From assembly GCA_963556255.1 (NCBI GenBank), contig OY744617.1:28012514-28076513 (forward strand): DNA of 64,000 bases, in the 5' to 3' direction. The position numbers and the translations under genes are program-made. This stretch comes from Allolobophora icterica. Taxonomy: Eukaryota; Annelida; Clitellata; Crassiclitellata; Lumbricidae. This document shows, piece after piece, positions 48,331 through 61,084 of the stretch (the first letter of the stretch is position 1; every line of letters begins with the position of its first letter). Under the pieces are notes generated by a model. The model did no database searches and was not told the DNA's origin. It saw nothing but the letters and a program-made list of their open reading frames with translations.

Positions 48331-49215
48331 GTATATATCGTGTGATTCCGAAGCTAAAACCTAATCATAGTCTATAGATATACATAATATTACACATACC
48401 ACACATGGTCTACCATGTACAGTGTACAGAGACCTGGATGCCTATATTCTCTTGTGCTTCGTATACCTTCTCCTTGTATTGGCTAAACGTACTAACTGCC
48501 AGCGCCCTTTATATACATACTTAAAGTACGCGTACAACGTGCGTGTACTGCACGTTGTACAGACATGAACCCCGGGTTTTCGAATGTTTCTCCCCCCCAC
48601 CCCCGTCCAAGTGTTTCGTCAATGAAGTTCCATTAATGGGATAGCGTTTCCAATTCCCTGTAAACCGCCCCCTAGGGCTATAGATCGCATTGCAATGCAC
48701 CGTAAAGGCCCTACCCATGCCCTACCCTGTCTGGATCTGGCGTCCTCCAACGCCATATAAGGTGGTGTCACGTGACGTATACGTACTATATATAATACAT
48801 ATTTACCCATACTAAACTATACCATAATGCTGTGTATATATATCATAGTGTTATATATATATATATGCATGTATTTATATGTTATTATAAATACCATAAT
48901 ACGGATCCTATGCGTATATATATATATATATTTAGGACCCTATACATGCATATGTATATGTACTGTATATGTAAGTATGTGTATGTAGGTGTATATGGGT
49001 TTATGATGGTTTGTTTGGTCAGGCCACCATCACGCCATCGGTTGCCCCGCCCCTAAGGTCGACTGCACCGGCCTTGACCCTCGGATGATGTTATGGGGTG
49101 TTGCATGATTGCATCACCTGTGAGTGTAGGCGGAAGGGTGCTTTCGTGCTTGCCTCATCAACCGCGACTTCTCTTCTCTCACCTTGAATCTTCTCATCCA
49201 TCGGCGCTTTTGTAG
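48331..49215. other. Intronic unassigned sequence
   Basis: AT-rich with TA stretches near 48780-48960; no exon or repeat family recognised. Confidence 0.35.
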
Positions 49216-49239
49216 TGGGGTGAGGGTAGGTGAGAGATT

Positions 49240-49446
49240 CACAGACAGAAACACTGACAGAGGCAGACAGAGGGCTAGAGAGGGTGCACGGACGGAGAGG
49301 AAGATGGAGAAAGACAGAAAGACATACAAAACAGACAGACAGAGACAGACAGACAGACAGACAGAGGCATACAAAGACAGACAGAGTTAGACAGACACAG
49401 GCAGACAAAGACAGACAAACAGAGGCAGACAGAAAGATAGACAGAC
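49240..49446. repeat. (GACA)n/(CAGA)n tract up to an assembly gap
   Basis: AGACAGAC tetramers with drift, broken off by N. Confidence 0.9.
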
Positions 49447-49646
49447 NNNNNNNNNNNNNNNNNNNNNNNNNNNNNNNNNNNNNNNNNNNNNNNNNNNNNN
49501 NNNNNNNNNNNNNNNNNNNNNNNNNNNNNNNNNNNNNNNNNNNNNNNNNNNNNNNNNNNNNNNNNNNNNNNNNNNNNNNNNNNNNNNNNNNNNNNNNNNN
49601 NNNNNNNNNNNNNNNNNNNNNNNNNNNNNNNNNNNNNNNNNNNNNN
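49447..49646. other. Assembly gap, 200 N
   Basis: Exactly 200 unknown bases, probably a placeholder length. It lies at the end of a tetranucleotide tract, which likely caused it. Confidence 0.99.
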
Positions 49647-50048
49647 TTGGATCCTGCAAACGCCATGGCACTAAGACGTGGGCATTCAGTGCACAATTGA
49701 ATGCTTACCCTTCCTCCGCTTACTGTTCTTCCTCCTCATCTTCCTCCTCTTCTTCCTCCTCCTCCATCACCTTTTCTAGTCTTCCTCCTCCTCGTCCTCA
49801 TCTTCCTCCATCCTCCTCGTACGATCGTCTGCTGTCGGCGACTGAAGAGCCTGATAAAACTCTCAGAATCCCTACCCTCCCTCTATTTAAGGACACAGCG
49901 ATCGCATCTCCTCAAGATTTCTGTTCTTGGGAAACTAAATTTTCGATAATAATCATTATTGTCTTCACTACACTAATCATCTGCAAATCTGGAGTACACT
50001 AATCACAATTAAACACCGAATACACTAATCAAATGCTAGCCCTGAGTA
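49647..50048. other. Unassigned, pyrimidine-rich part
   Basis: CCTCCT/TCTTCC low complexity 49710-49830, otherwise nothing recognised. Confidence 0.4.
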
Positions 50049-50079
50049 AAAAATAATAATAGTAAGGTGAATTTTGTCA

Positions 50080-50350
50080 GATGAAAAGGAGGAAGATGAG
50101 ATGAGGAAGATGAAGAGGAGAATGATGATGATGAGGAAGAATAGAGGAAGATGAAGTGGAGGAAGATGAGGATGAGGGAGAATATAGAAAGATGAAGAGC
50201 AGGAGGATGGGGATGAGGGAGAATAGAGGAAGATGAAGAGGAGGAAAGAGACGAGAATGATGAGGCTGAGGAGGAAGATGAGGAGTATGAAAATACGAGG
50301 GGAGAGGCAGAAGTGTAGGAATTCGTCTGAATAAAATATGGAGGGAGGAG
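50080..50350. repeat. Purine-rich GAGGAAGATGA repeats
   Basis: GAGGAAGATGAAGAGGAG-type units with drift, one strand almost all purine. Confidence 0.85.
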
Positions 50351-50629
50351 AAAGAGACACCTGAAGGACATTTAAGGGACGTGTTGTCGGTATTTGATCT
50401 TTGATCTATGGCTCGTTCTCTATAATAGGTCACCGCTTGACTACAATAGGTCACCGCTTTGATTAGGATGAGCAATAGGATCCGCCGACCTCCACAAGCT
50501 CTCTAAGTATAAAGTATATGTAAATTATTCATACTATTAGGCCGTTGTCTGATCCCCTATTCCAATACACACGCAAACCTCCCGCGAGTCCACACGACCT
50601 CCTTCGATCCCCTGACCTTAGAAGGGCTC

Positions 50630-50920
50630 ATAGAAGAAGAAGTCCCTTCAGCCAGCCTGAGAGGCAGCCATGGGTATGAAGTGTTAGCGACATTATTTTC
50701 TCAGCCTCGGCATACGAGAGCAGATCGCCAGTCCTCTCCCTCGTCATCTCATCTTCACACCGACAGTGTGCGGTCAGTGTGCTCATTATAGTTGAGTTGG
50801 CTATAGGGGGCGAAGGTGAGCAGAAACGTCGACTCAAATGTCTGCCCTGGCGGGGATTTCAACCCCACACATCTCGGTTGACAGTCGAGCACGCTAACCA
50901 CTAAACAATCGGATTTGGGT
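50630..50920 (-). repeat. SINE A, near full length
   Basis: AGAAGTCCCTTCAGCCAGCC to CACGCTAACCACTAAACAAT, with body and tRNA-like head all present. Confidence 0.88.
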
Positions 50921-51480
50921 CTAAGGTCATTGGGTTCATATAACGACATGACATTGTAGATGACTGAATGGTTTCTTGTATCGGAATCTCGTCCATTCCA
51001 ACGTAAACAAACCGTCACTCAAATGACTTGACGCTCGGGAGGGATACATATGGGTGAAATGATTTTGTATATTATTTTATAGTTGTTTATATATACACAT
51101 GGTCATTTCCCAAGAATATTCCCAACAATAATGTGTATGTATATGTATGTATGTGTGTAATATATAAATATATGCGGTTATAATCTTGGAAAGTTTCCCT
51201 CTTCGTTGGAAGCGGGCGGACGCAATGGCCTCTGGGAGGTGGAAATAACAAATGTAGATCATTATTGGATTCCAGATATTTAACCATACACATGGTTGTG
51301 CGTGTGTGTGTGTGTGGTGCATGTGAGCTGAAGAATGACATGATTAATGTACTCAGGGTTTGCGCATGATTTAGTGTACTCCGAGTACTCGGGGTTTGCG
51401 TATGATTAGAGTACTTATGGTTTGGACATGATTAGTGTAATCAGGGTTTGCCTATGATTAGTGTAATCAGGGTTTTGCCT
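50921..51480. other. Unassigned with a short TTAGTGTA array
   Basis: GATTAGTGTAATCAGGGTTT-type units recur about every 27-30 bp at 51340-51490. Confidence 0.5.
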
Positions 51481-51487
51481 ACGATTA

Positions 51488-51514
51488 GTGATGATGATGA
51501 TGATGATGACGACG
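51488..51514. repeat. (GAT)n microsatellite
   Basis: Short GAT run, possibly a LINE tail. Confidence 0.8.
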
Positions 51515-51845
51515 ATGGAAATTTACGCACAGTAAATAAGGTGGGTTGACTTGACCAGACAGGCCTGCAATCGATCGCAGACCGTTAGTCACCTTCGACC
51601 ATTATGCCACACGCATCAAGGTTAATTCGTACCTAGGAGACATCTAGATGCAGATTACTGCTGTCTCGGCGGTTCTCCCACGCACCTGCTGTAGGCCTAC
51701 GGTTTGTCTAGGTCTACGGTCTACGGAGCGTCTATAGGTCTATGTATGCCGTCGATGATAACTTGATCTATTCGTAGAAATACGGGTACAAAAAACGCCA
51801 ATAATACGTACGGAAGCCCAGAGGGGTAAACATCATTGAGTGTTG
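51515..51845. other. Unassigned sequence
   Basis: Nothing recognised. Confidence 0.35.
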
Positions 51846-51849
51846 TGCG

Positions 51850-51950
51850 TAGAATTGATAGTAATCGTAATCGTAGACTACAAATTTGTTGTGCTACTCT
51901 AAAGCTAAGCGCAGGACACCGGCTTATTCACGAGTGCTGGGTCACGTCAG
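51850..51950 (-). repeat. Dispersed repeat, GTAATC-end family
   Basis: AGTAATCGTAATCGTAGACT and CCGGCTTATTCACGAGTGCT. Confidence 0.65.
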
Positions 51951-51999
51951 AGGGGTTGTCCAGGGATGTCAAGGGTTGCCAGAGACCAAGGAGAGGAGA

Positions 52000-52072
52000 C
52001 CAGAGAGAGAGACAGAGGGAGAGAGAGAGGAGGAGGCGGAGGCGGAGGAGGCGGAGGAGGAGGAGGAGGAGT
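52000..52072. repeat. (GA)n/(GGA)n purine tract
   Basis: GAGAGAGA then GGAGGAGGCGGAG units. Confidence 0.9.
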
Positions 52073-52104
52073 TTTACACGCATACACTATGTTAGCCAAA
52101 TGTT

Positions 52105-52535
52105 CCAACTAAAGCTGTACCGAATATTCGCTTCGTATTCGCTTCGGGGCCGAATATATAGTGGGCGAAATAGCTATTCGGTATTCGGCCGAATAGTAGC
52201 GGTCGGACCGAATACGATTAGTGATCATGTGACATCTGTTTCAGCATTTAGGGCTGCAATAGCGAGTGTAGTGAACGTTAAATAAGTGACAATTTCTAAG
52301 TTTAATTAAATTAGTTACATTCCTAGTTAACATAGACTGGCAGAAATATGCAAAAATTACATGTAGTTATAAGGCCTAACTGTTAACTTTTTTTTAGTTT
52401 ATGTATTAAATTTACTGAACTGAAACTTTTGCTTACATTTGAAATTTTGAATGTTGTCGGTAGACCTAGTTTGTACATTATTCGTATTCGTATTCGGCCG
52501 AGTAGTTGGTTCAATTATTCGATCAATAGACACTC
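52105..52535. mobile_element. Possible element with TATTCGGCCGAATA motifs
   Basis: ACCGAATATTCGCTTCGTAT and GGTATTCGGCCGAATAGTAG at the left, CGTATTCGTATTCGGCCGAG at the right. Repeated palindromic ATTCGG/CCGAAT motifs at both sides suggest a non-autonomous DNA element. No target duplication located. Confidence 0.45.
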
Positions 52536-52596
52536 TTATTGTTGCGGTGCATATCCACAGGACAATGCTGTAATTGTAATTGCAAATTTATATAGC

Positions 52597-52855
52597 TCGA
52601 TAGTGTAGTGGTTAGCGTGCTGGACTGTCGATCGAGAGGTAGGGGGTTCAAATCCGAGATTTCTGCTCCGCCTGCACCCATAGCCAATTCAGCTATAATG
52701 AGTACACTGACGGTACACTGTCATTGGAAAGATGAGACGGCGAGGGACAGGACTGGCCACCCGCCCTCATATGCCGAGGCTAAGAAAAATGAAGCTGTTA
52801 ACATTTCATACTCCTGGCTGCCTCAGGGTTAGCTTAATGGACTGCTCTTCTTATT
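52597..52855 (+). repeat. SINE A, best-preserved copy with tRNA-Asp-like head
   Basis: Box A TAGTGTAGTGG at 52601-52611 and box B GGTTCAAATCC at 52645-52655 fit RNA polymerase III promoter consensus. The loop CTGTCGA carries a GTC anticodon, hence Asp-like. The tRNA-unrelated body follows to GCTTAATGGACTGCTCTTCT. Confidence 0.9.
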
Positions 52856-52861
52856 AATCTC

Positions 52862-53041
52862 TCAACGAGAGGTACCCGTTCCCCCACTTTTTTGACTGGG
52901 GGTACCGTACCCCCAATTTTTAAACAATGTCAATCAATTTATTATTGAACCTTCCCAGAGAACGCAGTCTCCGCCTTGCTTCGTGTAGGCCTATGTAAGA
53001 AATTGGTACACCCCACTTTTCAGACCAAAGTTACGCCCCTG
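52862..53041 (-). mobile_element. MITE family 3, one end decayed
   Basis: GAGGTACCCGTTCCCCCACT to CCAAAGTTACGCCCCTG. The right terminal repeat is intact; the left end is lost. Confidence 0.75.
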
Positions 53042-53475
53042 TCCAGAGCCAAAGGTCAACTCTTAACGAAGTCCAGGAAGTTAGTCCTAGCGCAAAACTG
53101 CGTCCGTTCTCGCTTCGGATATTATCGACGCCACGTGGACATCTGTCGGCTGCCGATAAAGATTGTAGAGCAAGGTAGAGCTGCCACTAAGGGTCAGGGT
53201 AGTCGAGGGAGGGACTGGGGGAAGATATGGTGGGTCAGATGCGGATGTGAGGCGCGGATGTTGACAGGTCACGGTAACATTTCGGTACTGTGCATCGACA
53301 GTTTTACGACGACGATGACAAAAATCGCCGTGTTTGCTTACTTACTTACTGACAGACTGACTGAATTGCTAACATTCGTTTATTTACATAACGACAGTAA
53401 TTCTTACAGGCGAACTTCATCCTGCACGGTTTGATATATGGATGTATGCGAACGTATAGAACCTTTTTTAAATTA
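53042..53475. other. Intronic unassigned sequence
   Basis: A 152-codon frame crosses the MITE and this stretch; no domain recognised. Confidence 0.35.
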
Positions 53476-53479
53476 ATCC

Positions 53480-53975
<496 letters not shown>

Positions 53976-54084
53976 AGCTGTTCAAGAAAAAACTTAGAAG
54001 GAACTTGGCCGATTATTGAGATACTAAACCAATTGGTATCAGATTACATTAATCCGGAGTCTCAGAGTGTGGAGAAGAATCTGA

Positions 54085-54110
54085 TTAGTAAGTAAGTAAG
54101 TAAGTAAGTC
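54085..54110. repeat. (AAGT)n microsatellite
   Basis: About five TAAG units. Confidence 0.85.
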
Positions 54111-54227
54111 TATTCTTTATTAAACCAGCTGCCAAACAGCACTCTGGTGAACAACGTCTGTTAAATAGATCTTCTAAAGTTAATAAACAAACATACATTG
54201 GTATATATATACATAGCATTAACCATA

Positions 54228-54231
<4 letters not shown>

Positions 54232-54279
<48 letters not shown>

Positions 54280-54280
54280 C
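54232..54280. repeat. (TA)n microsatellite
   Basis: Pure TA run about 100 bp before exon 2. Confidence 0.95.
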
Positions 54281-54383
54281 TATATAGCATAGGTCCAGTT
54301 GGTTAGTAAGTATACAGCATTCTCACAATAAAGATTAGATTAGATTAGATCTTGATTTCTTTTGTGTGCGTGTTCGTGTGAAG

Positions 54384-54681
54384 GGTCTGATCGTGGACTG
54401 AACGAGCGTGGAAGGTCCCAGTTGGACTGGTCTCAGGCCCACTTTATCCAATCCAGAGGGTCCCTTGAGCCACCGCCAAGTTCAGCCGTCGACGAGGAAC
54501 TTCTGGCCTTAGAGGACGACGTTCCCAGAAGGCGGCCAGAGAATCGTCCACCAGCGAATGATAGAAGACCCCCACCGAACGATAGAAGACCCCCACCATC
54601 GGACCAGGCATCGGGCGACCCCAGGTTCTTCAGGGGCTGGGTTGACGTACAGGGCACCGGAACACAGAACGACTACTGCAG
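54384..54681 (+). CDS. Exon 2: acidic/proline-rich linker and first DYCR half-module
   Basis: Phase 1 in, phase 2 out. Residues 201-298 plus part of 299. An acidic stretch (DEELLALEDD, about 236-245) is followed by NDRRPPPNDRRPPPSD (258-273), encoded by a 21-bp tandem repeat. Then GWVDVQGTGTQNDYC (284-298) opens the DYCR region. The acceptor is TGTGTGAAG|GG, and the donor is inside the Arg codon of DYCR (TGCAG|GTATTG). The Pro/Arg linker probably forms an extended spacer. The GW-DV-G-G--DYCR pattern resembles acidic Ca-binding loops of FG-GAP/VCBS-like repeats, but I cannot name the family with certainty. Confidence 0.85.
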
Positions 54682-54739
54682 GTATTGCTACTCACTGTCA
54701 TATCTTGATCCCACACAGGCCTATATTATTATGTATATT

Positions 54740-54745
<6 letters not shown>

Positions 54746-54823
<78 letters not shown>

Positions 54824-54830
54824 CGCCCAT
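54746..54830. repeat. (TA)n microsatellite
   Basis: TA run with one TACATA interruption, about 65 bp from the exon 2 donor. Confidence 0.96.
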
Positions 54831-54835
54831 AATAT

Positions 54836-55345
54836 TCATTCATTCATTCATTCATTCATTCGTAAATTTATATAGCGCCACTTCAAGGGAACTACTCAGA
54901 GGCGCTCCCGACTCCAGCACGGCGAAAAAGAGCAGTTTTCAGGTGGTCATAGAAGGTACCAGAGGAAGACCTAGGATGTAGGCGCAGCTCAGAGGGAAGG
55001 CCATTCCATATGGTCGGGCCAACCACCGAGAAAGCGCGGGTCTGCACGATAGCAGTACGGGCAAACGGGACGGATAGCATCCCCCTCCCCACCGAGCGGA
55101 GGACTCGAGCAGTCCGAGAAGCAGACACAGGCCGGAAGAGATCCATCAGGTATTTTGGTGCTAGACCCAGTTGACATCGCCAACCAAAGGAGGCGATCCT
55201 GTATTCAATGCGCTGCCGTACAGGGAGCCAATGCAGGACCTCCAGCATATAATTTGATACATGGCCAAAATATGATATTTGGCCAATAAGGCCAATATAT
55301 GTATGTATGTACATACATGTATGCATATGTATGCCATTAAGCAAT
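54836..55345 (-). mobile_element. LINE 3' end with intact C-terminal frame (CR1/L2-like)
   Basis: Read on the minus strand, a frame from about 55344 to 54892 holds LHWLPVRQRIEYRIASFGWR, SVPFARTAIVQTRAFSVVGP and IWNGLPSELR, ending VGSASE and stop. These are standard C-terminal motifs of non-LTR retrotransposon reverse transcriptase proteins found across invertebrates. The 3' end is GCGCCACTTCAAGG-type sequence, then TTTACGAATGAATGAATG (on its own strand). The upstream reverse transcriptase domain is absent (5' truncation), and the frame is open from there to the stop, so the insertion is fairly young. Confidence 0.88.
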
Positions 55346-55560
55346 TCTGAGTGAAATACCTGTAGCCTACGTACGTACCAAAGTTAGATGTGGAAGTCCA
55401 TTCCTCGTGTCCACCTTTGTCCGTGCGTGGGTGATCCTCCATCCCCTCGTTACGGACTTCATTAATGGACAATCATAACTACCCGGGTGTCCCATCAGTG
55501 GGGCTCAAGCTCGCATACCCGCAATGAAAGGCAGTCGCTCCACCAATCGACTAAATAGAT
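55346..55560. repeat. Possible tRNA-derived fragment
   Basis: On the minus strand, TAGTCGATTGGTGGAGCG and GCGAGCTTGAGCCCC resemble boxes A and B at 55500-55560. Confidence 0.4.
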
Positions 55561-56010
55561 CTAGACGGCATAATGCTTTCGACATCAATTTCTTAGCCTC
55601 GGCAGTCGATAATCTCCTTTGCGAGAAGCGCCATCACATAACTTAAATGAGATTCTTGTAGAGGCGCTATAAAAGTTGACAATTACTAGTACACCCGGAG
55701 AAGAGGTGGACTTTAAATCAGACAGGATTGACTCATCAAGCCAATTTAATTTTTAAACAAACAGCTAACCCAATCATTGTATATGCGGGAATTCGAACGC
55801 GATACTTTTCAAGGCATTACCAGATAATTTGAACTTAATACTCCATCATTTAAAATGTTTCAAGTCGACTCTCAGGAATTCCAACACGATACTCGTTAAC
55901 TTGAATTCGACACTCGATAGTTAAAACTCGATGCTGGAATCTATGGACTCTGGATATTAAGCTTATATTCGGTTATTTGAACTCGATTTCGATTAAAAGA
56001 AACACCACTT
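55561..56010. other. Intronic AT-rich sequence
   Basis: A SINE A-like piece (ATCAATTTCTTAGCCTCGGC) at 55580; repeated ACTCGAT/CGATACT motifs 55800-55960. Confidence 0.4.
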
Positions 56011-56415
56011 GGACATTGAGAAACCAGTATTCGTTTAAATGGTTAGCAGGTTAAACTTTGTACAAAACATCCGATAGTTAATTACTTAGTTAAGTTAGTT
56101 ACAACGAGAAGTTAATTAGTTTTAATCTTTCTGCTAGACATTAAGAAACCGCAATATTCGTTTAAATGGTCAGCATTTAAGCTGTCTTAACTTTATAAAA
56201 CATCCGATTGTTAATTATTTAATTAATCGAGTTCATTATTTTTAACCCCACTGCTAGACATTCGGAAGCCAATATTGGTTTAAATGGTTAGCAGGTTAAA
56301 CAGTCCTTCATTGTTCAAAACATCCGATAGTTAATTACTTAATTAGGCGAGTTAATTATTTTAACCCCTCTGCTAGACACTTAGAAACCAAAATTCGTTT
56401 AAATGGTCTGCTGCA
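56011..56415. repeat. Tandem repeat of about 120-128 bp, three copies
   Basis: GTTTAAATGGT marks starts at about 56032, 56160, 56278 and 56397. Shared ACATCCGATAGTTAATTACT and CTGCTAGACATT. Confidence 0.88.
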
Positions 56416-56779
56416 CAATATTATTAATATCCGATATAGTTAATTGCTGTACTTAAACCGAGAAGTTAATGACCTGTTTATTTGCATTCATCTTAAATTA
56501 CGTCTTTACATTTGGCGTGAGTGACGCAACGGTGATTGTCTCGTCCTTCCACGCACCTATCAGAAAGCCAAGCATCCCAAGAGGATGCTCTTGCTGCTGC
56601 TGCTGCTCCTGTTGCCGGATGCTGCTGAAGGGTCTTTCCTCCGCATCCCATCGACTCGCTTTTTAAAAGTTTTGCATTTTTAGGAGGCCGTGCCTTGCCC
56701 GACGTGTCACCGCTCCTTGGACGCCCTCAAGGAGACGACCAGGTCTACTTGGGCGACTGCTTAGTGCTGAAAGCTGTCT

Positions 56780-57475
<696 letters not shown>

Positions 57476-57754
57476 ACTAAACGCAAACAACTAAGACCAA
57501 GGTAGTTATGTTTTTTTAAGGCAGATATAACACGTGCACACTCAAATACACACAGACTTACTTGAGCAGACACACTAACTCGGTTATCTTGACGGGGCGC
57601 CATATAAATCACTCTCTTCATTTTTATTATATGAATAATAAATTCTGAGAGAAATATTATCCGTGGAATGAATACAGCCTATAACGAGGGCGAATCCAGG
57701 GGAGGGCACTCCGACAAAGCCCCCGTTCATAGTTCAGAAGCGGTGGTATGTAGG
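57476..57754. other. Unassigned sequence
   Basis: Nothing recognised. Confidence 0.35.
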
Positions 57755-57762
57755 GGCGTATC

Positions 57763-57868
57763 CAGTGTTTTAGTTGTGACCCCACAATCTTTTCAGTTAC
57801 TTAGCTAAGGGGGTTAGAAGACGAGCTGGGGGGGGTGCACTCCCTGATCCCCAACTACTAAAACACCG
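57763..57868 (+). mobile_element. Small hAT-like element, 106 bp
   Basis: CAGTGTTTTAGT and ACTAAAACACCG are inverted repeats with one mismatch. Flanks GGCGTATC (57755-57762) and GGCTTATC (57869-57876) match at seven of eight. Confidence 0.75.
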
Positions 57869-57999
57869 GGCTTATCCAAATGGTCCACTCAGCCATGGCC
57901 ATATGAATACCTATACGAATATTTATATAGCGCCCTTACTGACGCCCATGGCAGGGTTAGCCCCCCTAAGTCCGCCCTGTGAACTTTAATCTGTGTATT

Positions 58000-58262
58000 T
58001 CATCTCATATGCCGAGGCTAAGAAACCCTGGACTGGTCACTCTGAATACGTGTCGGAATACTTATATAGCGCTTTTGTAGAATACTTCTGAAAGATCATT
58101 CTTCTGATTTTGAATGGCACAGATATGAAGTGTTAGCGACGTCATTTTCTTAGCCTCGGCATATGAGGGCAGGTGGCAGTCCGTCTCCCTCGCCGTCTCA
58201 TCTTACCACCGACAGCGTACGGTCAGTGTACTCATTATCGAGTTTAGGAGAGGGGTCTTTGA
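58000..58262. repeat. SINE A pieces in opposite orientations
   Basis: CATATGCCGAGGCTAAGAAA at about 58007 (plus) and CATTTTCTTAGCCTCGGCAT at about 58144 (minus). Confidence 0.75.
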
Positions 58263-58640
58263 GAAGTACTGTACAGAAGTACTCTATAGAGTAGAAGTAC
58301 TCTGTAGACGTACCCAGTAGAAGTAATCTATCGATCAAAAGTACTTTATAGAAGTACCCTACAGAAGAATCTATAGATCAAAAGTACTCTGTAGAAGTAG
58401 GCCCTACTCTAAAACAGTACTCTATAGATTGAAAGTACTCTACAAGAGTACTCAACATATCATAAGTTCTCCATAGATGTACTCTGCAAGAGTACTGTAT
58501 AGATCAAAGTTGCAGAGTAGTCTATAGATCAAGAAATATTCTAAAAGAGTACTCTATAGATCAGAAGTGTACTCAATAGATCAGAAGTACTCTAAAAAAT
58601 ACTCCATGGATTAGAGTACCTACAGAATCGCTCTATAGAA
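58262..58640. repeat. Degenerate GTACTCTATAGATCAAAA repeat
   Basis: AGAAGTACTCTATAGA-type units of about 18-30 bp fill the last part of intron 2, ending about 95 bp before exon 3. Confidence 0.9.
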
Positions 58641-58733
58641 GCACTCAATAGGTCACCTAGCTTACGTTTACTGTCGTCTACCTGTTAACGAGACAATGGG
58701 GCATTCGGAGGGAATTGTTTCTTTGTCTTGCAG

Positions 58734-58892
58734 AGTTCTTGGCACTCGTCCAGACGACAGGTTCCTGTCATGCGCACTCAACGGCACCGGAAGTGAACGC
58801 GCCTACATCTCAAAGCGAGGCTTCGACGTCGGTCATCCGGGAACTTGGTTCATGAAGGACAACGATGCGGACGGAAAAGACGACTACTGCAG
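58734..58892 (+). CDS. Exon 3: DYCR module, symmetric cassette exon
   Basis: Phase 2 in and phase 2 out, 159 nt, so it can be skipped or duplicated without a frameshift. Residues 300-351 (VLGTRPDDRFLSCALNGTGS ... YC) with Arg codons split at both ends. Contains the acidic loop DNDADGKDD (341-349; D-x-D-x-D-G, Ca-loop-like), a sequon NGT at 315 and two cysteines (312, 351). It ends at the same DYC|R point as exon 2, evidence that the modules arose by exon duplication. Acceptor TTGTCTTGCAG is strong; donor is TGCAG|GTCGGT. Confidence 0.88.
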
Positions 58893-58930
58893 GTCGGTCG
58901 ATCGAGGGGTGTGCATGGGTGATGCCCTTC

Positions 58931-59620
<690 letters not shown>

Positions 59621-59822
59621 TTGGTGGAAGCAGGCGGGGGTAAGGACCTGTGGGGGCAGAATCGAGCCAGTTAGAACCACGCGCACCCCACTGGTCTTAT
59701 AGTTAGTGTCCGTTCGTATGTCTGCCTCTGCGTCTGTCTTTTCCTATGTATCTGTCCATCGGTCTGCCTGTCTCTGTCCGATTGTTTCGATAGGTGGCGC
59801 CCCGGCGTGTCAACACCGTCTC

Positions 59823-59885
59823 AATGAGCGCCTCTGAGTAGTTCCCTTGAAGTGGCGCTATATAAATAAATTTACGAATGAATGA
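59823..59885 (+). repeat. LINE-type 3' tail
   Basis: GAGCGCCTCTGAGTAGTTCC, GCGCTATATAAATAAATTTA and CGAATGAATGA: the same tail as the LINE at 54836, plus orientation. Confidence 0.85.
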
Positions 59886-60229
59886 TTGCTTCTAATATGC
59901 AGAAAGACGTAGGCCTCTTTAGGCTGCACACATAGGCCTGTATCTAACTTTGCCACTACATACGCTGTATACAGTATGGAAATGTGTGTAGGCCTACGTG
60001 TGTGTACGTTTAGTGTTTGTTTGTTTGGGTGTGTGCGTTTGACTGTGTATGTATGTGCGTGTATAGCTATAGCAGATGTAGGTTACGATCTTCATCGAAA
60101 AAACAATACAAGTCCCACGGTTTTCTACGAGGTTTTACGACTGTTCCTGCTATTATTCTATCTATATTATTAAGTGCTATATGGTTTCACACAATAAATA
60201 ACTGGGTTTTTCTGTTCCTACGATTGAAG

Positions 60230-60437
60230 GTGCGTCGGAAGAGAGGAATCGCAGGTGATCTGCATGAAGGCAGGTGAGAAAGGGTTCTACGGAGGAATGA
60301 CGCAACCCGGAAGTGAATACACCTTCCGGCTCCCAGCATCCTCTGCGTTTACGATATCCTGTCGCCAAGGAAACAACGCCCTTGACAACGGACGCCGCAC
60401 AGAAACATTGCGACCGCTTGGTGACGAAATGCACTGA
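60230..60437 (+). CDS. Exon 4: last DYCR-associated module and C terminus
   Basis: Phase 2 in; residues 353-420, TGA at 60435-60437. The junction gives DYCRCVG, in line with DYCRVLG at the previous junction. Sequence CVGREESQVICMKAG ... TFRLPASSAFTISCRQ contains three cysteines (353, 363, 396) and no second acidic loop, so it may be a terminal half-module. The weak pyrimidine tract makes this the least certain acceptor, though phase and motif agree. An additional downstream exon replacing this terminus is possible. No AATAAA is visible within 250 bp. Confidence 0.78.
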
Positions 60438-60713
60438 AAAAACGCTGCACAACAGTAGAGTTAAGCTAAACAGTAGGACACACGTGTTGCTATAGAGACG
60501 GGGAAGGTAGCGTTACCATAGAAACAGCTAATGGAAATACGTTTAGTGTCATAGCCACAGCACTGGCCATCCGTCCTGAGGATTGGATAATGGATATGAC
60601 AAAAATGTCAACAAAATGACAAAATAAGACCAAAATATATGATGTAAGCCTACTATGGTCCCATCATTTTTCTCTTAGCACCTTTAGCCTAGGACAGGTT
60701 TTCAATTAGAGCG

Positions 60714-60715
<2 letters not shown>
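60438..60715 (+). other. Probable 3' untranslated region and flank
   Basis: Unique sequence after the stop. AAAATAAGACC near 60622 is only a variant poly(A)-like signal. Confidence 0.3.
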
Positions 60716-60716
<1 letters not shown>

Positions 60717-60780
<64 letters not shown>

Positions 60781-60912
60781 ATATACACTACATATACATA
60801 ATATATAATTATACATATATATATATATACATAATATATATAATATATATATTATATATATATTATATGTATAATATATATGTATTAGGCCCTATGTATA
60901 TATATATATATC
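60717..60912. repeat. (TA)n tract
   Basis: TA with ACATAATA and CTACATA interruptions. Confidence 0.96.
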
Positions 60913-61084
60913 AGTATATTAAAATATATTTTTCTATTCTTTCTTGTCACAGCTGACATTGTTTTAGAGTTAAGAGCGAAAGCTTCCATGGAACGCAAGA
61001 TGAATCCAATTCGCAGCATACAGCACCCCTCCCTTCTTGCCCCTCCTCTTGCCTGTATATACTGACCAGGCAGCATGTGTATGT

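Noticed and set aside
52601..52670. tRNA gene
   Set aside because: Boxes A and B are present, but the same head is fused to a common body in many copies, so it is a SINE and not a functional tRNA.
54362..54383. Independent start for the exon 2 frame
   Set aside because: The apparent first codon is TTG. The acceptor AG at 54382-54383 and phase agreement with exon 1 explain the frame better.
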